From Saprospiraceae bacterium (GTDB taxonomy: Bacteria; Bacteroidota; Bacteroidia; Chitinophagales; Saprospiraceae): a DNA stretch of 7,283 nt. The notes beneath the pieces were generated by a model, which saw only the letters and a program-made list of their open reading frames with translations, had not been told where the DNA came from and searched no databases. Below are positions 1-6,680 of the stretch, piece by piece (position 1 is the first letter of the stretch; each line of letters opens with the position of its first letter). Both the position numbers and the translations under genes were made by a program. The stretch is from contig JAHDBO010000092.1 of the NCBI GenBank assembly GCA_020630355.1, positions 1 through 7,283 on the forward strand, written 5' to 3'.

Positions 1-1226
1 ATACGATGGAAGAAGGGGTCATCGTAGGTTGGTTGAAAGAAGAAGGAGACGCTATTGAATCTGGGGATACACTAGCAGAGGTGGAAACGGATAAGGCAAC
101 GATGGAGTTGGATAGCTACATGGATGGAGTGTTGTTGCATATCGCTGTAAAAGAAGGAGCGGTGCCCATTAACGGAGTGATTGCTGTGATTGGTGAAGAA
201 GGAGAAGACTGGAAGGCTGCACTGGACGCTGCTGGCACAGATGCTGGCAATCAGTCATCGGCGAAGGAAGAGGAAACAGTTGCCGATACGGCTGCTCCAG
301 AAGAAGTAAGCACTGCCGCTTCAGCCCCAGAAAAAACGGTAACGCCATCTGACGATAACAGGCTAAAGGCTTCTCCACTAGCGAAAAGCATGGCAAAAGA
401 ATCAGGTATTGATCTATCGAATGTAAAAGGCACAGGCGACCAAGGGAGGATAGTCAAGAAAGACATTGAAGCTTACTTAGAAAACCCACCAGCTAAGAGT
501 ACAGCCCCAGCGGCGGCCCCTAGTGTTCCTGCTGCTGCTCCAGTTGCTGGCGACGTGGACATTCCAGTGACGCAAATGCGTAAGACAATCGCAAGACGCC
601 TAGGAGAAAGTAAGTTTTCTGCACCTCACTTCTATTTGACGGTAGAAATCAACATGAACGAGGCGATTGCTACACGTAAGCGCATCAATGAAATCGCACC
701 GACAAAGATCTCCTTCAATGACTTAGTCGTGAAAGCAGCGGCAGCGGCATTGCGGCAGCACCCTGCTATCAATTCTTCTTGGTTGGGAGATAAAATTCGC
801 CAAAATGGAAATGTCAATATCGGGGTAGCCGTAGCCGTTCCTGATGGTCTGCTAGTACCTGTAATTCACCATGCAGATATGAAGAGCTTATCGCAAATCA
901 ATGGCGAAGTACGTGAATTGGCTGGTAAAGCGAAGGATAAAAAACTAAGCCCAGCAGAGATGCAAGGGAATACATTTACGATTTCTAATTTGGGCATGTT
1001 TGGAATAGAGGAGTTCACGGCGATTATCAATCCACCCGATGCTTGTATTTTGGCAGTTGGGGGCATTATTCAAAAGCCTGTGGTTGTGGATGGTGAAATC
1101 GTAGTCGGCAATCAAATGAAAGTAACGCTTTCCTGCGACCACCGAGTCGTGGACGGTGCAACTGGGGCGCAGTTTCTGAACACCTTCAAAAGCATCCTTG
1201 AAGACCCTATTAGGATTATTATTTAG
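1..1226 (+). CDS. pdhC: Pyruvate dehydrogenase E2, dihydrolipoamide acetyltransferase (5' end cut off)
   Basis: This cytoplasmic core subunit of the pyruvate dehydrogenase complex transfers the acetyl group from its lipoyl arm to CoA. The reading frame is open to the left edge: the two codons before ATG 6 read as Asp-Thr, matching the conserved 'SDTMEEG' lipoyl-domain start, so ATG 6 is internal and the true N-terminus lies upstream. Numbering from that Met, a lipoyl domain covers about 1-75 with the lipoylated lysine K30 in ETDKATM. An Ala/Glu/Thr-rich linker follows, then the E1/E3 subunit-binding domain (about 119-158, GTGDQGRIVKKDI), an Ala/Pro linker (160-182) and the catalytic domain (184-406). 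The active-site motif DHRVVDG has H379 and D383. SNLGMFGIEEFTAIINPP is typical of acetyl-transferring E2 rather than the 2-oxoglutarate enzyme (family knowledge). One lipoyl domain is visible, and others could lie upstream. A strong terminator follows. Confidence 0.96.
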   Translation, partial: TMEEGVIVGWLKEEGDAIESGDTLAEVETDKATMELDSYMDGVLLHIAVKEGAVPINGVIAVIGEEGEDWKAALDAAGTDAGNQSSAKEEETVADTAAPEEVSTAASAPEKTVTPSDDNRLKASPLAKSMAKESGIDLSNVKGTGDQGRIVKKDIEAYLENPPAKSTAPAAAPSVPAAAPVAGDVDIPVTQMRKTIARRLGESKFSAPHFYLTVEINMNEAIATRKRINEIAPTKISFNDLVVKAAAAALRQHPAINSSWLGDKIRQNGNVNIGVAVAVPDGLLVPVIHHADMKSLSQINGEVRELAGKAKDKKLSPAEMQGNTFTISNLGMFGIEEFTAIINPPDACILAVGGIIQKPVVVDGEIVVGNQMKVTLSCDHRVVDGATGAQFLNTFKSILEDPIRIII

Positions 1227-1245
1227 AAATCGTTCACAAAGTTTT

Positions 1246-1291
1246 AAAAAACCTTTTCATTGTAAAATTGCTTCAATGGAAAGGTTTTTTT
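1246..1291 (+). terminator. Rho-independent terminator after the E2 gene
   Basis: The left arm (1246-1262, A-run then ccttttcattg) pairs with the right arm (1274-1290, caatggaaagg then a T-run). There is a single G-U wobble and an 11-base loop. The right arm runs into seven Ts. The A-run on the left makes the structure symmetrical, so it could also work on the minus strand, although no minus-strand gene is seen nearby. It lies 20 bases after the E2 stop codon. Confidence 0.9.
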
Positions 1292-1367
1292 ATTCTTACA
1301 CTGTGTTACTAAAACAAAGAATATCTGTCTATTAATTATAGGAGATTATTTAAAATCGTTTACAACC

Positions 1368-2033
1368 ATGATGAAACAGAGTGTTTTCGTATTGATATTG
1401 ACCTTCTTTGCCGTAGCTTGCAATAATGCTCCCAAAGAAGAAACAACGGCCTCGGCAGTCGTAGATACACAAGAGGTGAAAGCGGAGGAAGCAATTGTTC
1501 CGCAAATAGATTCTGCTGCGTTGGCATTGGCGAAAGCAGAGGAAGAAGCGAGTATAAAAGCGGCAGAAGAAGCGGCTGCTAAAAAGGCGGCAGAAGAAAA
1601 AGCACAAGCGGAGGCACTAGCTGCTAAGGAAAAAGCACAAGCTGCTAAAAAGGTAAAACCAAAAGCTCCTTCCAAAAAGCCTAAAATCAACTGGGAGCGT
1701 AAGGTGCATGATTTTGGCTTGATAGAACAAGGAGAGTCGGTTACCCGTAAGTTTTATTTTATAAATGAAGGTGAGGCACCATTGGTCATCAAGGACGCTA
1801 CGGCCACCTGTGGCTGTACTCGGCCTGGATTCCCGTTTGTACCCATTAAGCCAGGAGAAGAGTCCTATATCAGTGTCACCTTTAATAGTAAAGGCAAGTA
1901 TGGCGATCAGGAGCCAACGGTAACCGTCATCACCAATGCTTCCCCTAGCACGCATACCTTGAAGATGCGAGGGAAAATCAATGCCGAACTCGAAGTGGCG
2001 GACCCTGCGCCTGTAACGGAAGGAGGGCGCTAG
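1368..2033 (+). CDS. DUF1573 lipoprotein with long Ala/Lys/Glu helical spacer
   Basis: This 221-residue envelope lipoprotein has no established function. The N-terminus is a lipoprotein signal peptide: a hydrophobic stretch, then AVAC with C18 as the predicted lipidated residue. The mature start (CNNAPKEETT) carries a Lys-Glu-Glu that loosely resembles Bacteroidota surface-export signals, which is inference only. Residues about 49-97 are almost purely Ala, Lys, Glu and Gln, predicting one long charged helix, followed by a Lys/Pro hinge (about 95-106). The DUF1573 domain (about 107-205) has HDFG near its start, a central Cys-Gly-Cys-Thr motif (C148, C150) and KPGE; the family is an Ig-like/ASH-type beta fold. 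ATG 1368 and ATG 1371 are adjacent and either could be the start; the preceding 'acaacc' resembles the leader of the next gene. The gene has terminators on both sides and so is probably monocistronic. Confidence 0.9.
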   Translation: MMKQSVFVLILTFFAVACNNAPKEETTASAVVDTQEVKAEEAIVPQIDSAALALAKAEEEASIKAAEEAAAKKAAEEKAQAEALAAKEKAQAAKKVKPKAPSKKPKINWERKVHDFGLIEQGESVTRKFYFINEGEAPLVIKDATATCGCTRPGFPFVPIKPGEESYISVTFNSKGKYGDQEPTVTVITNASPSTHTLKMRGKINAELEVADPAPVTEGGR

Positions 2034-2058
2034 AAATTCGGCATAAAATATGTTTTAG

Positions 2059-2096
2059 AAAAGTCTCATCAAATAAATTGATGAGACTTTTTGTAT
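2059..2096 (+). terminator. Terminator hairpin after the first DUF1573 gene, abutting the kinase start
   Basis: A perfect 14-bp stem pairs 2059-2072 (aaaagtctcatcaa) with 2078-2091 (ttgatgagactttt) around a five-base loop (2073-2077), followed by a T-rich tail. It begins 26 bases after the DUF1573 stop codon, so it most simply terminates that gene. Its right arm contains TTG 2078 and ATG 2081, both in frame with the downstream kinase, so a role as a leader element for the kinase cannot be excluded. Confidence 0.88.
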
Positions 2097-2113
2097 TTTG
2101 TCCAGCGACAACC

Positions 2114-4285
2114 ATGAATATAGCTCAAATACAACAACGGATACTAGCTGCGGATAAACTTTGGCTTGCTCGGCAATTGCATGACGCCGAACAAGAGGGG
2201 GTGTTTTTGCTAGAAACATCAACTCAACTCAAATACAGACAGGGACAGATTTTTGGACATTTGTTCTTGGCAAAGGCAAGGAATACCAAAGCGAGATTTG
2301 AAAATTCTAAAGTTTTATATCCAATCGTTGAACAGTCCCTAACAGCCGCTACCTTATTAAATGAACAGTCCAATAAACATTTTCATTCGGAAATAACTCA
2401 AGAGAAAGGGCATTTACATCTTAATCAAAAAGAATTTGAAGCAGCCAAAAACTGTTTTGAAGCTGTCTATGCTGAAAATCTTGACTTGATGCTGGATTTA
2501 GAAATCAAATCCCTAGTAGGTTTAAGCCAAGTGTGTTATTACCAAAATGACTTTGATGAGGCTTTGGCTTATGTGAGCCAAGCACTAGCGCGACTAGAAG
2601 AACAGCCCAGTGAATATTTGCAACTAGAAGCGGATTGCCAATTGATACAGGTCTACTTACGTAGGCGCGAATATTCTAAATTAAAACAACTAAATCAAGC
2701 TGTACTCGAAAAAGCCATAAAGTATGGTGATGTCGAAAAAGAAATTATTGCCCTGAACAGTACTGCCGTTTCTTATGGTGCCAAATCCGATTTCAAAGAA
2801 GCTGTACAGTATTTCCTAGAAGCACTGGCGAAGAGTCGGCATATTGGTTTTAGGCAAGGTGCATCCAATTCTTTGATAAACACAGCTACCATCTATGCCA
2901 ATCTATTTAATTATGATGAAGCATTGGAGCGCTACCATTCTGCGCTAAAAGACTTTGATGATATTCTGGATTTGAATACGAAAGTGATTATTTTCAATAA
3001 TATTGGGAATATTTACTACACGCAAGACAAACCACTTGAATCCCTTAAATACTTCAGAGAATCTTATGAGCTTTCCAAAAACATAGGCTATGGTGTGATG
3101 GAGTTGCATAGCCTGACTCAAATCAGTCGGGTCTTGGTCGCTCAGAAAGAATACGATGAGGCCCTTCTAAAGGCAGAGCAAGCACAGGAAATTATAGAAG
3201 AACTAGGCGGAGATGTTGACGGTAAGCAAATCAATTTGCTGAATATGGGCAATATCCTCTATCACAAAGAAGATTATGCAGGGGCTTTGCGCTTGGTCAG
3301 TCGTGGCATTGTGGCAGCTAAACAAATCAAGGATACCGTCAGTGAAATCAGAGGATACCGCTTGATGGCGAGTATTTATGAAAAAGAAAAAAACTATCAG
3401 AAAGCCTACGAGTATCACGTGGTTTATGCTCAGGCTCGTGAAAGTTTCTCAAAAGAACGCCGCTTGCGCCAAACGATAGATTTGGAAATTAAGCACTCGC
3501 TAGAACAAAAGGAAAAAGAAATCCAACTGCTGACCCAAAAGAATAATTATCAATCTCTTCTGCTTAAACAAAACGAACAGATCAATCTCCAGAACGAACA
3601 GCTCAAAGAAGCAAATGAAGAGCTGCGACAGTTCGCCTATGTAGCCTCCCATGATTTGAAAGAACCGCTTCGAATGATAGGGAGTTATGCTCGCTTGTTG
3701 CAAATGAAAAAGGGGTCGGAGATTGACGAAGAAGAAGAATTATACTACGGCTTTTTGACGGATGGCGTAATGCGCATGAAAAATCTTTTAGACGATCTGT
3801 TGCGCTATGCGACCATTGGGAAGCGAGATGTAGATGTGTCGGCTGTAGATTTGAATGAGGTTTTGAGGGTAGTGATTGAGAATCTAACTGTTTCCATCGA
3901 AGAAAACGGGGCAGAAATTAAGGCCGATGCACTACCTACTTTAAATACGAATGAGCGCATGATGAGCCAACTACTTCAAAACTTGCTTAGCAATGCGATA
4001 AAATTCAGGAAACCAAACACCAAACCCATCATTGAAATTAGACATGAGTACAAGGATGATAAACATCTAATTAGGGTGATTGATAATGGAATCGGTATTC
4101 CAAAAGAATACCAAGAACGGATATTTGTCATTTTCCAACGATTGCACAAAAAGACAGAATACGAAGGCACAGGTATTGGATTGTCTATATGCCAAAAAAT
4201 TGTAAAACGATTAGGAGGCGAGCTTTGGTTGGAATCGGAAGATGGAAAAGGAACAATCTTTTTATTTACATTGCCAAACAAATAA
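2114..4285 (+). CDS. Soluble TPR-repeat sensor histidine kinase, orphan
   Basis: This 723-residue kinase is predicted to autophosphorylate on a histidine in response to a signal sensed through its TPR array; neither the signal nor the partner is known. About eight or nine TPR-like helical hairpins fill residues about 95-450 (for example segments around NDFDEALAYVSQAL, FNYDEALERYHSAL and KEYDEALLKAEQAQ). A Gln/Glu/Lys-rich coiled coil (about 455-508) leads into the HisKA H-box SHDLKEPLR with H513. The HATPase_c domain has the N-box QNLLSNAIKF (N627), G1 DNGIGI (D657), G2 GTGIGL (685-690) and a C-terminal GGELWLES segment. No signal peptide or membrane helix is visible, although many Bacteroidota TPR kinases have a membrane segment between TPRs and kinase. 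I chose ATG 2114 because it follows 'gacaacc', and because the earlier in-frame TTG 2078 and ATG 2081 lie in the terminator stem. No response regulator is adjacent. Confidence 0.93.
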   Translation: MNIAQIQQRILAADKLWLARQLHDAEQEGVFLLETSTQLKYRQGQIFGHLFLAKARNTKARFENSKVLYPIVEQSLTAATLLNEQSNKHFHSEITQEKGHLHLNQKEFEAAKNCFEAVYAENLDLMLDLEIKSLVGLSQVCYYQNDFDEALAYVSQALARLEEQPSEYLQLEADCQLIQVYLRRREYSKLKQLNQAVLEKAIKYGDVEKEIIALNSTAVSYGAKSDFKEAVQYFLEALAKSRHIGFRQGASNSLINTATIYANLFNYDEALERYHSALKDFDDILDLNTKVIIFNNIGNIYYTQDKPLESLKYFRESYELSKNIGYGVMELHSLTQISRVLVAQKEYDEALLKAEQAQEIIEELGGDVDGKQINLLNMGNILYHKEDYAGALRLVSRGIVAAKQIKDTVSEIRGYRLMASIYEKEKNYQKAYEYHVVYAQARESFSKERRLRQTIDLEIKHSLEQKEKEIQLLTQKNNYQSLLLKQNEQINLQNEQLKEANEELRQFAYVASHDLKEPLRMIGSYARLLQMKKGSEIDEEEELYYGFLTDGVMRMKNLLDDLLRYATIGKRDVDVSAVDLNEVLRVVIENLTVSIEENGAEIKADALPTLNTNERMMSQLLQNLLSNAIKFRKPNTKPIIEIRHEYKDDKHLIRVIDNGIGIPKEYQERIFVIFQRLHKKTEYEGTGIGLSICQKIVKRLGGELWLESEDGKGTIFLFTLPNK

Positions 4286-4316
4286 AAATCATAACGTTTC
4301 GGATAATAGAAGCAAG

Positions 4317-4354
4317 TTAGGTCAACGTTAGAGTTTAGTATTCATTAGACCTAA
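4317..4354 (+). repeat. Short inverted repeat in the gap after the kinase gene
   Basis: The 7-base arms ttaggtc (4317-4323) and gacctaa (4348-4354) are perfect inverse complements separated by 24 bases. No T-run follows, so this is not a convincing terminator. The surrounding gap (4286-4490) has no supported gene and no clear Bacteroidota promoter. It also contains a tandem ttttgaa repeat (4369-4382). Confidence 0.35.
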
Positions 4355-4406
4355 TTCTGAATGAAAAATTTTGAATTTTGAATGACCCAGAACTCTTGAA
4401 ATTGCT

Positions 4407-4436
4407 AGGTTTCATAAACCTGCTTGCTCAGGCAGG
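4407..4436 (+). repeat. Two overlapping small palindromes, the second GC-rich
   Basis: The first hairpin is aggttt-cat-aaacct (4407-4421), a perfect 6-bp stem. The second, cctgc (4419-4423) with gcagg (4432-4436), overlaps it and forms a GC-rich island in an AT-rich gap. The two cannot both form completely, because they share bases 4419-4421. The cctg/cagg core resembles short interspersed palindromes that I recall from Bacteroidota intergenic regions; that link is not verified. Confidence 0.4.
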
Positions 4437-4472
4437 CTCGCTATACAAAATCATTTAGAATAATCACTATTT

Positions 4473-4490
4473 ATTAAAAAAAAATAAACC
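4473..4490 (+). promoter_or_regulatory. A-rich translation initiation leader
   Basis: A run of nine A residues (4476-4484) followed by taaacc lies directly before ATG 4491, and there is no Shine-Dalgarno sequence. Bacteroidota ribosomes largely ignore Shine-Dalgarno pairing and favour A-rich leaders (established knowledge), so this supports the chosen start. Confidence 0.5.
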
Positions 4491-4844
4491 ATGAGTATCC
4501 CCCGTCTGATTTTACTGTCCTTGATATTTAGTTTGAGTTTTTTGACTCCCGTTGAAGCGATTGTCAAAAGACCTGTTGATAAGCAAAAAACCTCCACACA
4601 GGTGCTTTCTAAAAAAGAACAGAAACGCTTACTGCGCAAACATAGAAAACAAGTAAAAAAAGCACTATTTGCTCAAGCTAGAAATGTTTTTCAAAGCCGC
4701 AACTTTAAGCTGGGTTTGATATTGTTGCTTGGAGGCATCCTTATCACGCTCCTTTTGTCTTCCTTGTTATCTTGGATTGGTTTGCTAGCGATTATAGGTG
4801 GCTTAGGCTTGATGCTGTGGGCTTTGGTTCAGAATGTCCGTTAG
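4491..4844 (+). CDS. Small membrane protein with basic segment and hydrophobic hairpin, function unknown
   Basis: I do not recognise this 117-residue protein. Residues 1-23 look like a signal peptide (hydrophobic core, possible cleavage after PVEA). A strongly basic segment follows (about 40-57: KKEQKRLLRK then HRKQVKK). Two closely spaced hydrophobic helices make up the rest (about 73-93 and 95-113, Leu/Ile/Gly-rich), leaving a very short tail. If the signal peptide is cleaved, the basic segment would be periplasmic, against the positive-inside rule. If the N-terminus is instead kept as an anchor, the basic loop would be cytoplasmic. The protein architecture, A-rich leader and downstream terminator support a real gene. 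Similar small proteins with a signal peptide, Lys-rich stretch and C-terminal membrane hairpin occur in Bacteroidota, as far as I recall, with no assigned role. Confidence 0.78.
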   Translation: MSIPRLILLSLIFSLSFLTPVEAIVKRPVDKQKTSTQVLSKKEQKRLLRKHRKQVKKALFAQARNVFQSRNFKLGLILLLGGILITLLLSSLLSWIGLLAIIGGLGLMLWALVQNVR

Positions 4845-4874
4845 AGCAGTTTGAATTTAACATTTTCATATTGT

Positions 4875-4900
4875 GGCTTGTTTTTATGGAAAAAACAACC
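4875..4900 (+). repeat. Hairpin immediately before the terminator
   Basis: The arms gg-ttgttttt (4875-4876 and 4878-4885, with a bulged C at 4877) and aaaaacaacc (4891-4900) pair around a five-base loop. It directly abuts the terminator stem that starts at 4901. The stem is mostly A-T and so weak alone, but the two hairpins in tandem may act together at the transcript 3' end. Confidence 0.45.
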
Positions 4901-4932
4901 AAAAGCTCTCTTATGATATAGGAGGGCTTTTT
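4901..4932 (+). terminator. Rho-independent terminator after the small membrane protein gene
   Basis: The arms aaaagctctctta (4901-4913) and taggagggctttt (4919-4931) form a 13-bp stem with two G-U wobbles and a five-base loop, ending in five Ts (4928-4932). It lies 57 bases after the stop codon and separates this gene from recN. Confidence 0.82.
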
Positions 4933-4941
4933 ATAAAACGC

Positions 4942-5009
4942 TTTTCAATGTAAACATTTTGTATCAATTTAGTGAATAAATGTTATTTTTGTCAAACATT
5001 TTCAATGTA
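4942..5009 (+). repeat. Direct repeats and AATGT/ACATT half-sites around the recN promoter
   Basis: The 11-mer ttttcaatgta occurs exactly at 4942-4952 and 4999-5009, flanking the promoter, and aaacatttt occurs at 4952-4960 and 4994-5002. The half-site AATGT or its complement ACATT occurs five times: 4947-4951, 4954-4958, 4979-4983, 4996-5000 and 5004-5008. The first two form a palindrome with a two-base spacer. An operator role is inference. Confidence 0.5.
4958..4991 (+). promoter_or_regulatory. Likely Bacteroidota-type promoter of recN
   Basis: TATTTTTG (4984-4991) is an exact match to the Bacteroidota -7 consensus TAnnTTTG. A TTTG (4958-4961) lies 22 bases upstream as a -33 element, at the long end of the usual spacing. 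Transcription would start near 4998, giving a leader of about 27 bases before ATG 5025. The site lies downstream of the terminator of the preceding gene, as expected for an independent transcript. Confidence 0.65.
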
Positions 5010-5024
5010 GCGGCAGCTTGACCT

Positions 5025-6680
5025 ATGATTACAAGATTACAAATCAAAAACTATGCAATTATCGAACAACTGGAAATCCAGTTTTCTGATAAATTGACCA
5101 TTATCACAGGAGAAACAGGAGCAGGTAAGTCTATCTTACTAGGCGCATTGGGTTTGATTATGGGACGGCGAGCTGATACGAAATCGCTTTTTAATGAAAC
5201 AAAAAAATGCGTGGTAGAAGGTGTTTTCGAGGTGCGAGATTATGATTTAAAAAAATTCTTTTCGGAAAATGATATTGATTACGATGATGAGGTAATCGTT
5301 AGAAGGGAAATCACCCCGTCGGGCAAGTCTCGTGCTTTTATCAATGATACCCCCGTCACGATAAAGCTGCTACAGCAGCTGAGTGGCAATCTGATTGATT
5401 TGCATCAACAATTTGATACGCTGGATATTCATAGTGTATCCTTTCAGATGCGGATGGTAGATGCGCTGGCCGGTAATGGTGATATATTGTACCAATACAA
5501 GCAAATTTTCAATCAATATCAATCCAATAAGAAAGAATTGGAAGAGCTGCTACGTCGTAGCCAAGAATCCGCAAATGAGATAGATTTTATCGAATTTCAA
5601 CTAGGGGAATTTAATGAGGCGGAATTGGTAGAAGGCGAGCAGGAACAGCTAGAAAGTGAGCAACAGACACTCAGCAGCGCAGAAGACATCAAACGGGTCT
5701 TGGGGGCTTGTTTCCAAGGTCTAAATGAAGGCGAAATGCCCATTATTGCCCAATTACAGGAATTGCTCCAAGCAGGCAATGCTATCCGAAAAGTCAGCCC
5801 AAATATTGAGGCTTTGTTTTCTAAATTGGAGGGGCTGACTTATGAAATAGAAGATGTGGCGAGTACTATGGAAGACTTGGCGGAGCAAACGGATTATGAC
5901 CCCGAGCGCATTCAAGAAATCCAACAGCGATTGGATTTGATTTATAAATTAGAAAATAAACATCGAGTCAATTCCGTAGAGGAATTATTAAGTATTCAAG
6001 AGGCTTTAGAGTCGCAATTGACAGGTTTTGGAGACTTGTCCTCGGATATTCAGCGGCTGGAAAAAGAGATTGACCAGCAAGAAGAAAAGCTTGGGAAACT
6101 GGCTCAAACCCTCCGAGTAGCACGTTTGAAAGTGGCCCCTAAATTTGAAGAAAAAGTACAAGCACAACTGCGGCAGTTGGGCATGGAATATGCACTTTTG
6201 AAAATAGAAGTCGCACCGCTTAATGAATTTACGGCAACGGGACTAGATGCCGTTCAGTTTTTATTTGCACCCAATAAAGGAAGCCGCTTTGAAGCGATTA
6301 AAAATGTAGCATCAGGTGGTGAAATTGCTCGTTTGACACTTTGTATCAAATCCCTAGTAGCGAGTGCTATCCCTCTTCCAACACTGATTTTTGATGAAAT
6401 AGATACGGGGGTCTCTGGAGATGTGGCCTTGAAAATGGGGCATATTTTACGAAAGTTATCCAATCAACACCAAGTGGTATCCATTACACATACGCCCCAA
6501 ATTGCAGTCAATGCAGATGCTCATTATTTTGTGTACAAGCAGGTAGATGGCGAGCGTACAGTTACCAACCTCAAGCTATTGGAAAAAAAGGAACGCATCC
6601 AAGAGATTGCCACAATGCTTAGTGGAAGCCCTCCTTCTAAAGCGGCAATTGATAATGCAAAAGCGCTGCTCAAAGCGTAA
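5025..6680 (+). CDS. recN: DNA repair ATPase RecN
   Basis: RecN is a cytoplasmic SMC-like ATPase that acts early in recombinational repair of DNA double-strand breaks. The 551-residue protein is full length for the family. The N-terminal half-ATPase has the Walker A motif GETGAGKS (29-36) and a Q-loop-region segment LHQQFD (126-131). The middle (about 160-390) is Glu/Gln/Lys-rich and fits the coiled-coil arms. The C-terminal half-ATPase has the ABC signature ASGGEIARL (429-437), Walker B TLIFDEID (453-460), the D-loop DTGVSG and the H-loop histidine in ITHTPQIA (H489). ATG 5025 starts at the conserved first residues (MITRLQIKNYAII), so the start is secure. A promoter-like sequence lies just upstream. 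No clear terminator follows, so the next lipoprotein gene may be read through. Confidence 0.97.
   Translation: MITRLQIKNYAIIEQLEIQFSDKLTIITGETGAGKSILLGALGLIMGRRADTKSLFNETKKCVVEGVFEVRDYDLKKFFSENDIDYDDEVIVRREITPSGKSRAFINDTPVTIKLLQQLSGNLIDLHQQFDTLDIHSVSFQMRMVDALAGNGDILYQYKQIFNQYQSNKKELEELLRRSQESANEIDFIEFQLGEFNEAELVEGEQEQLESEQQTLSSAEDIKRVLGACFQGLNEGEMPIIAQLQELLQAGNAIRKVSPNIEALFSKLEGLTYEIEDVASTMEDLAEQTDYDPERIQEIQQRLDLIYKLENKHRVNSVEELLSIQEALESQLTGFGDLSSDIQRLEKEIDQQEEKLGKLAQTLRVARLKVAPKFEEKVQAQLRQLGMEYALLKIEVAPLNEFTATGLDAVQFLFAPNKGSRFEAIKNVASGGEIARLTLCIKSLVASAIPLPTLIFDEIDTGVSGDVALKMGHILRKLSNQHQVVSITHTPQIAVNADAHYFVYKQVDGERTVTNLKLLEKKERIQEIATMLSGSPPSKAAIDNAKALLKA

Noticed and set aside
6..8. ATG 6 as the true start of the E2 gene
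   Set aside because: It is the methionine of the conserved lipoyl-domain motif SDTMEEG; the preceding codons continue the motif, so the gene runs off the left edge.
1346..1690. Minus-strand open frame rich in Ala, Ser and Phe opposite the DUF1573 lipoprotein
   Set aside because: It is a shadow of the repetitive Ala/Lys/Glu codons on the plus strand, with no recognisable protein features and no leader of its own.
2078..2113. In-frame N-terminal extension of the kinase from TTG 2078 or ATG 2081
   Set aside because: These codons are the right arm and tail of the upstream terminator stem; ATG 2114 has the 'acaacc' leader shared with ATG 1368.
3976..4281. Minus-strand open frame of 101 codons inside the kinase gene
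   Set aside because: It lies entirely opposite the conserved HATPase_c coding sequence and has no independent support.
4317..4354. Terminator for the kinase gene
   Set aside because: The stem is only 7 bp with a 24-base loop and no T-run follows, so it is listed only as an inverted repeat.
4377..4413. Promoter for the small membrane protein using tttg (4377-4380) and taggtttc (4406-4413)
   Set aside because: The -7 match is imperfect and the 25-base spacing is too long; the region is repetitive enough to give such matches by chance.
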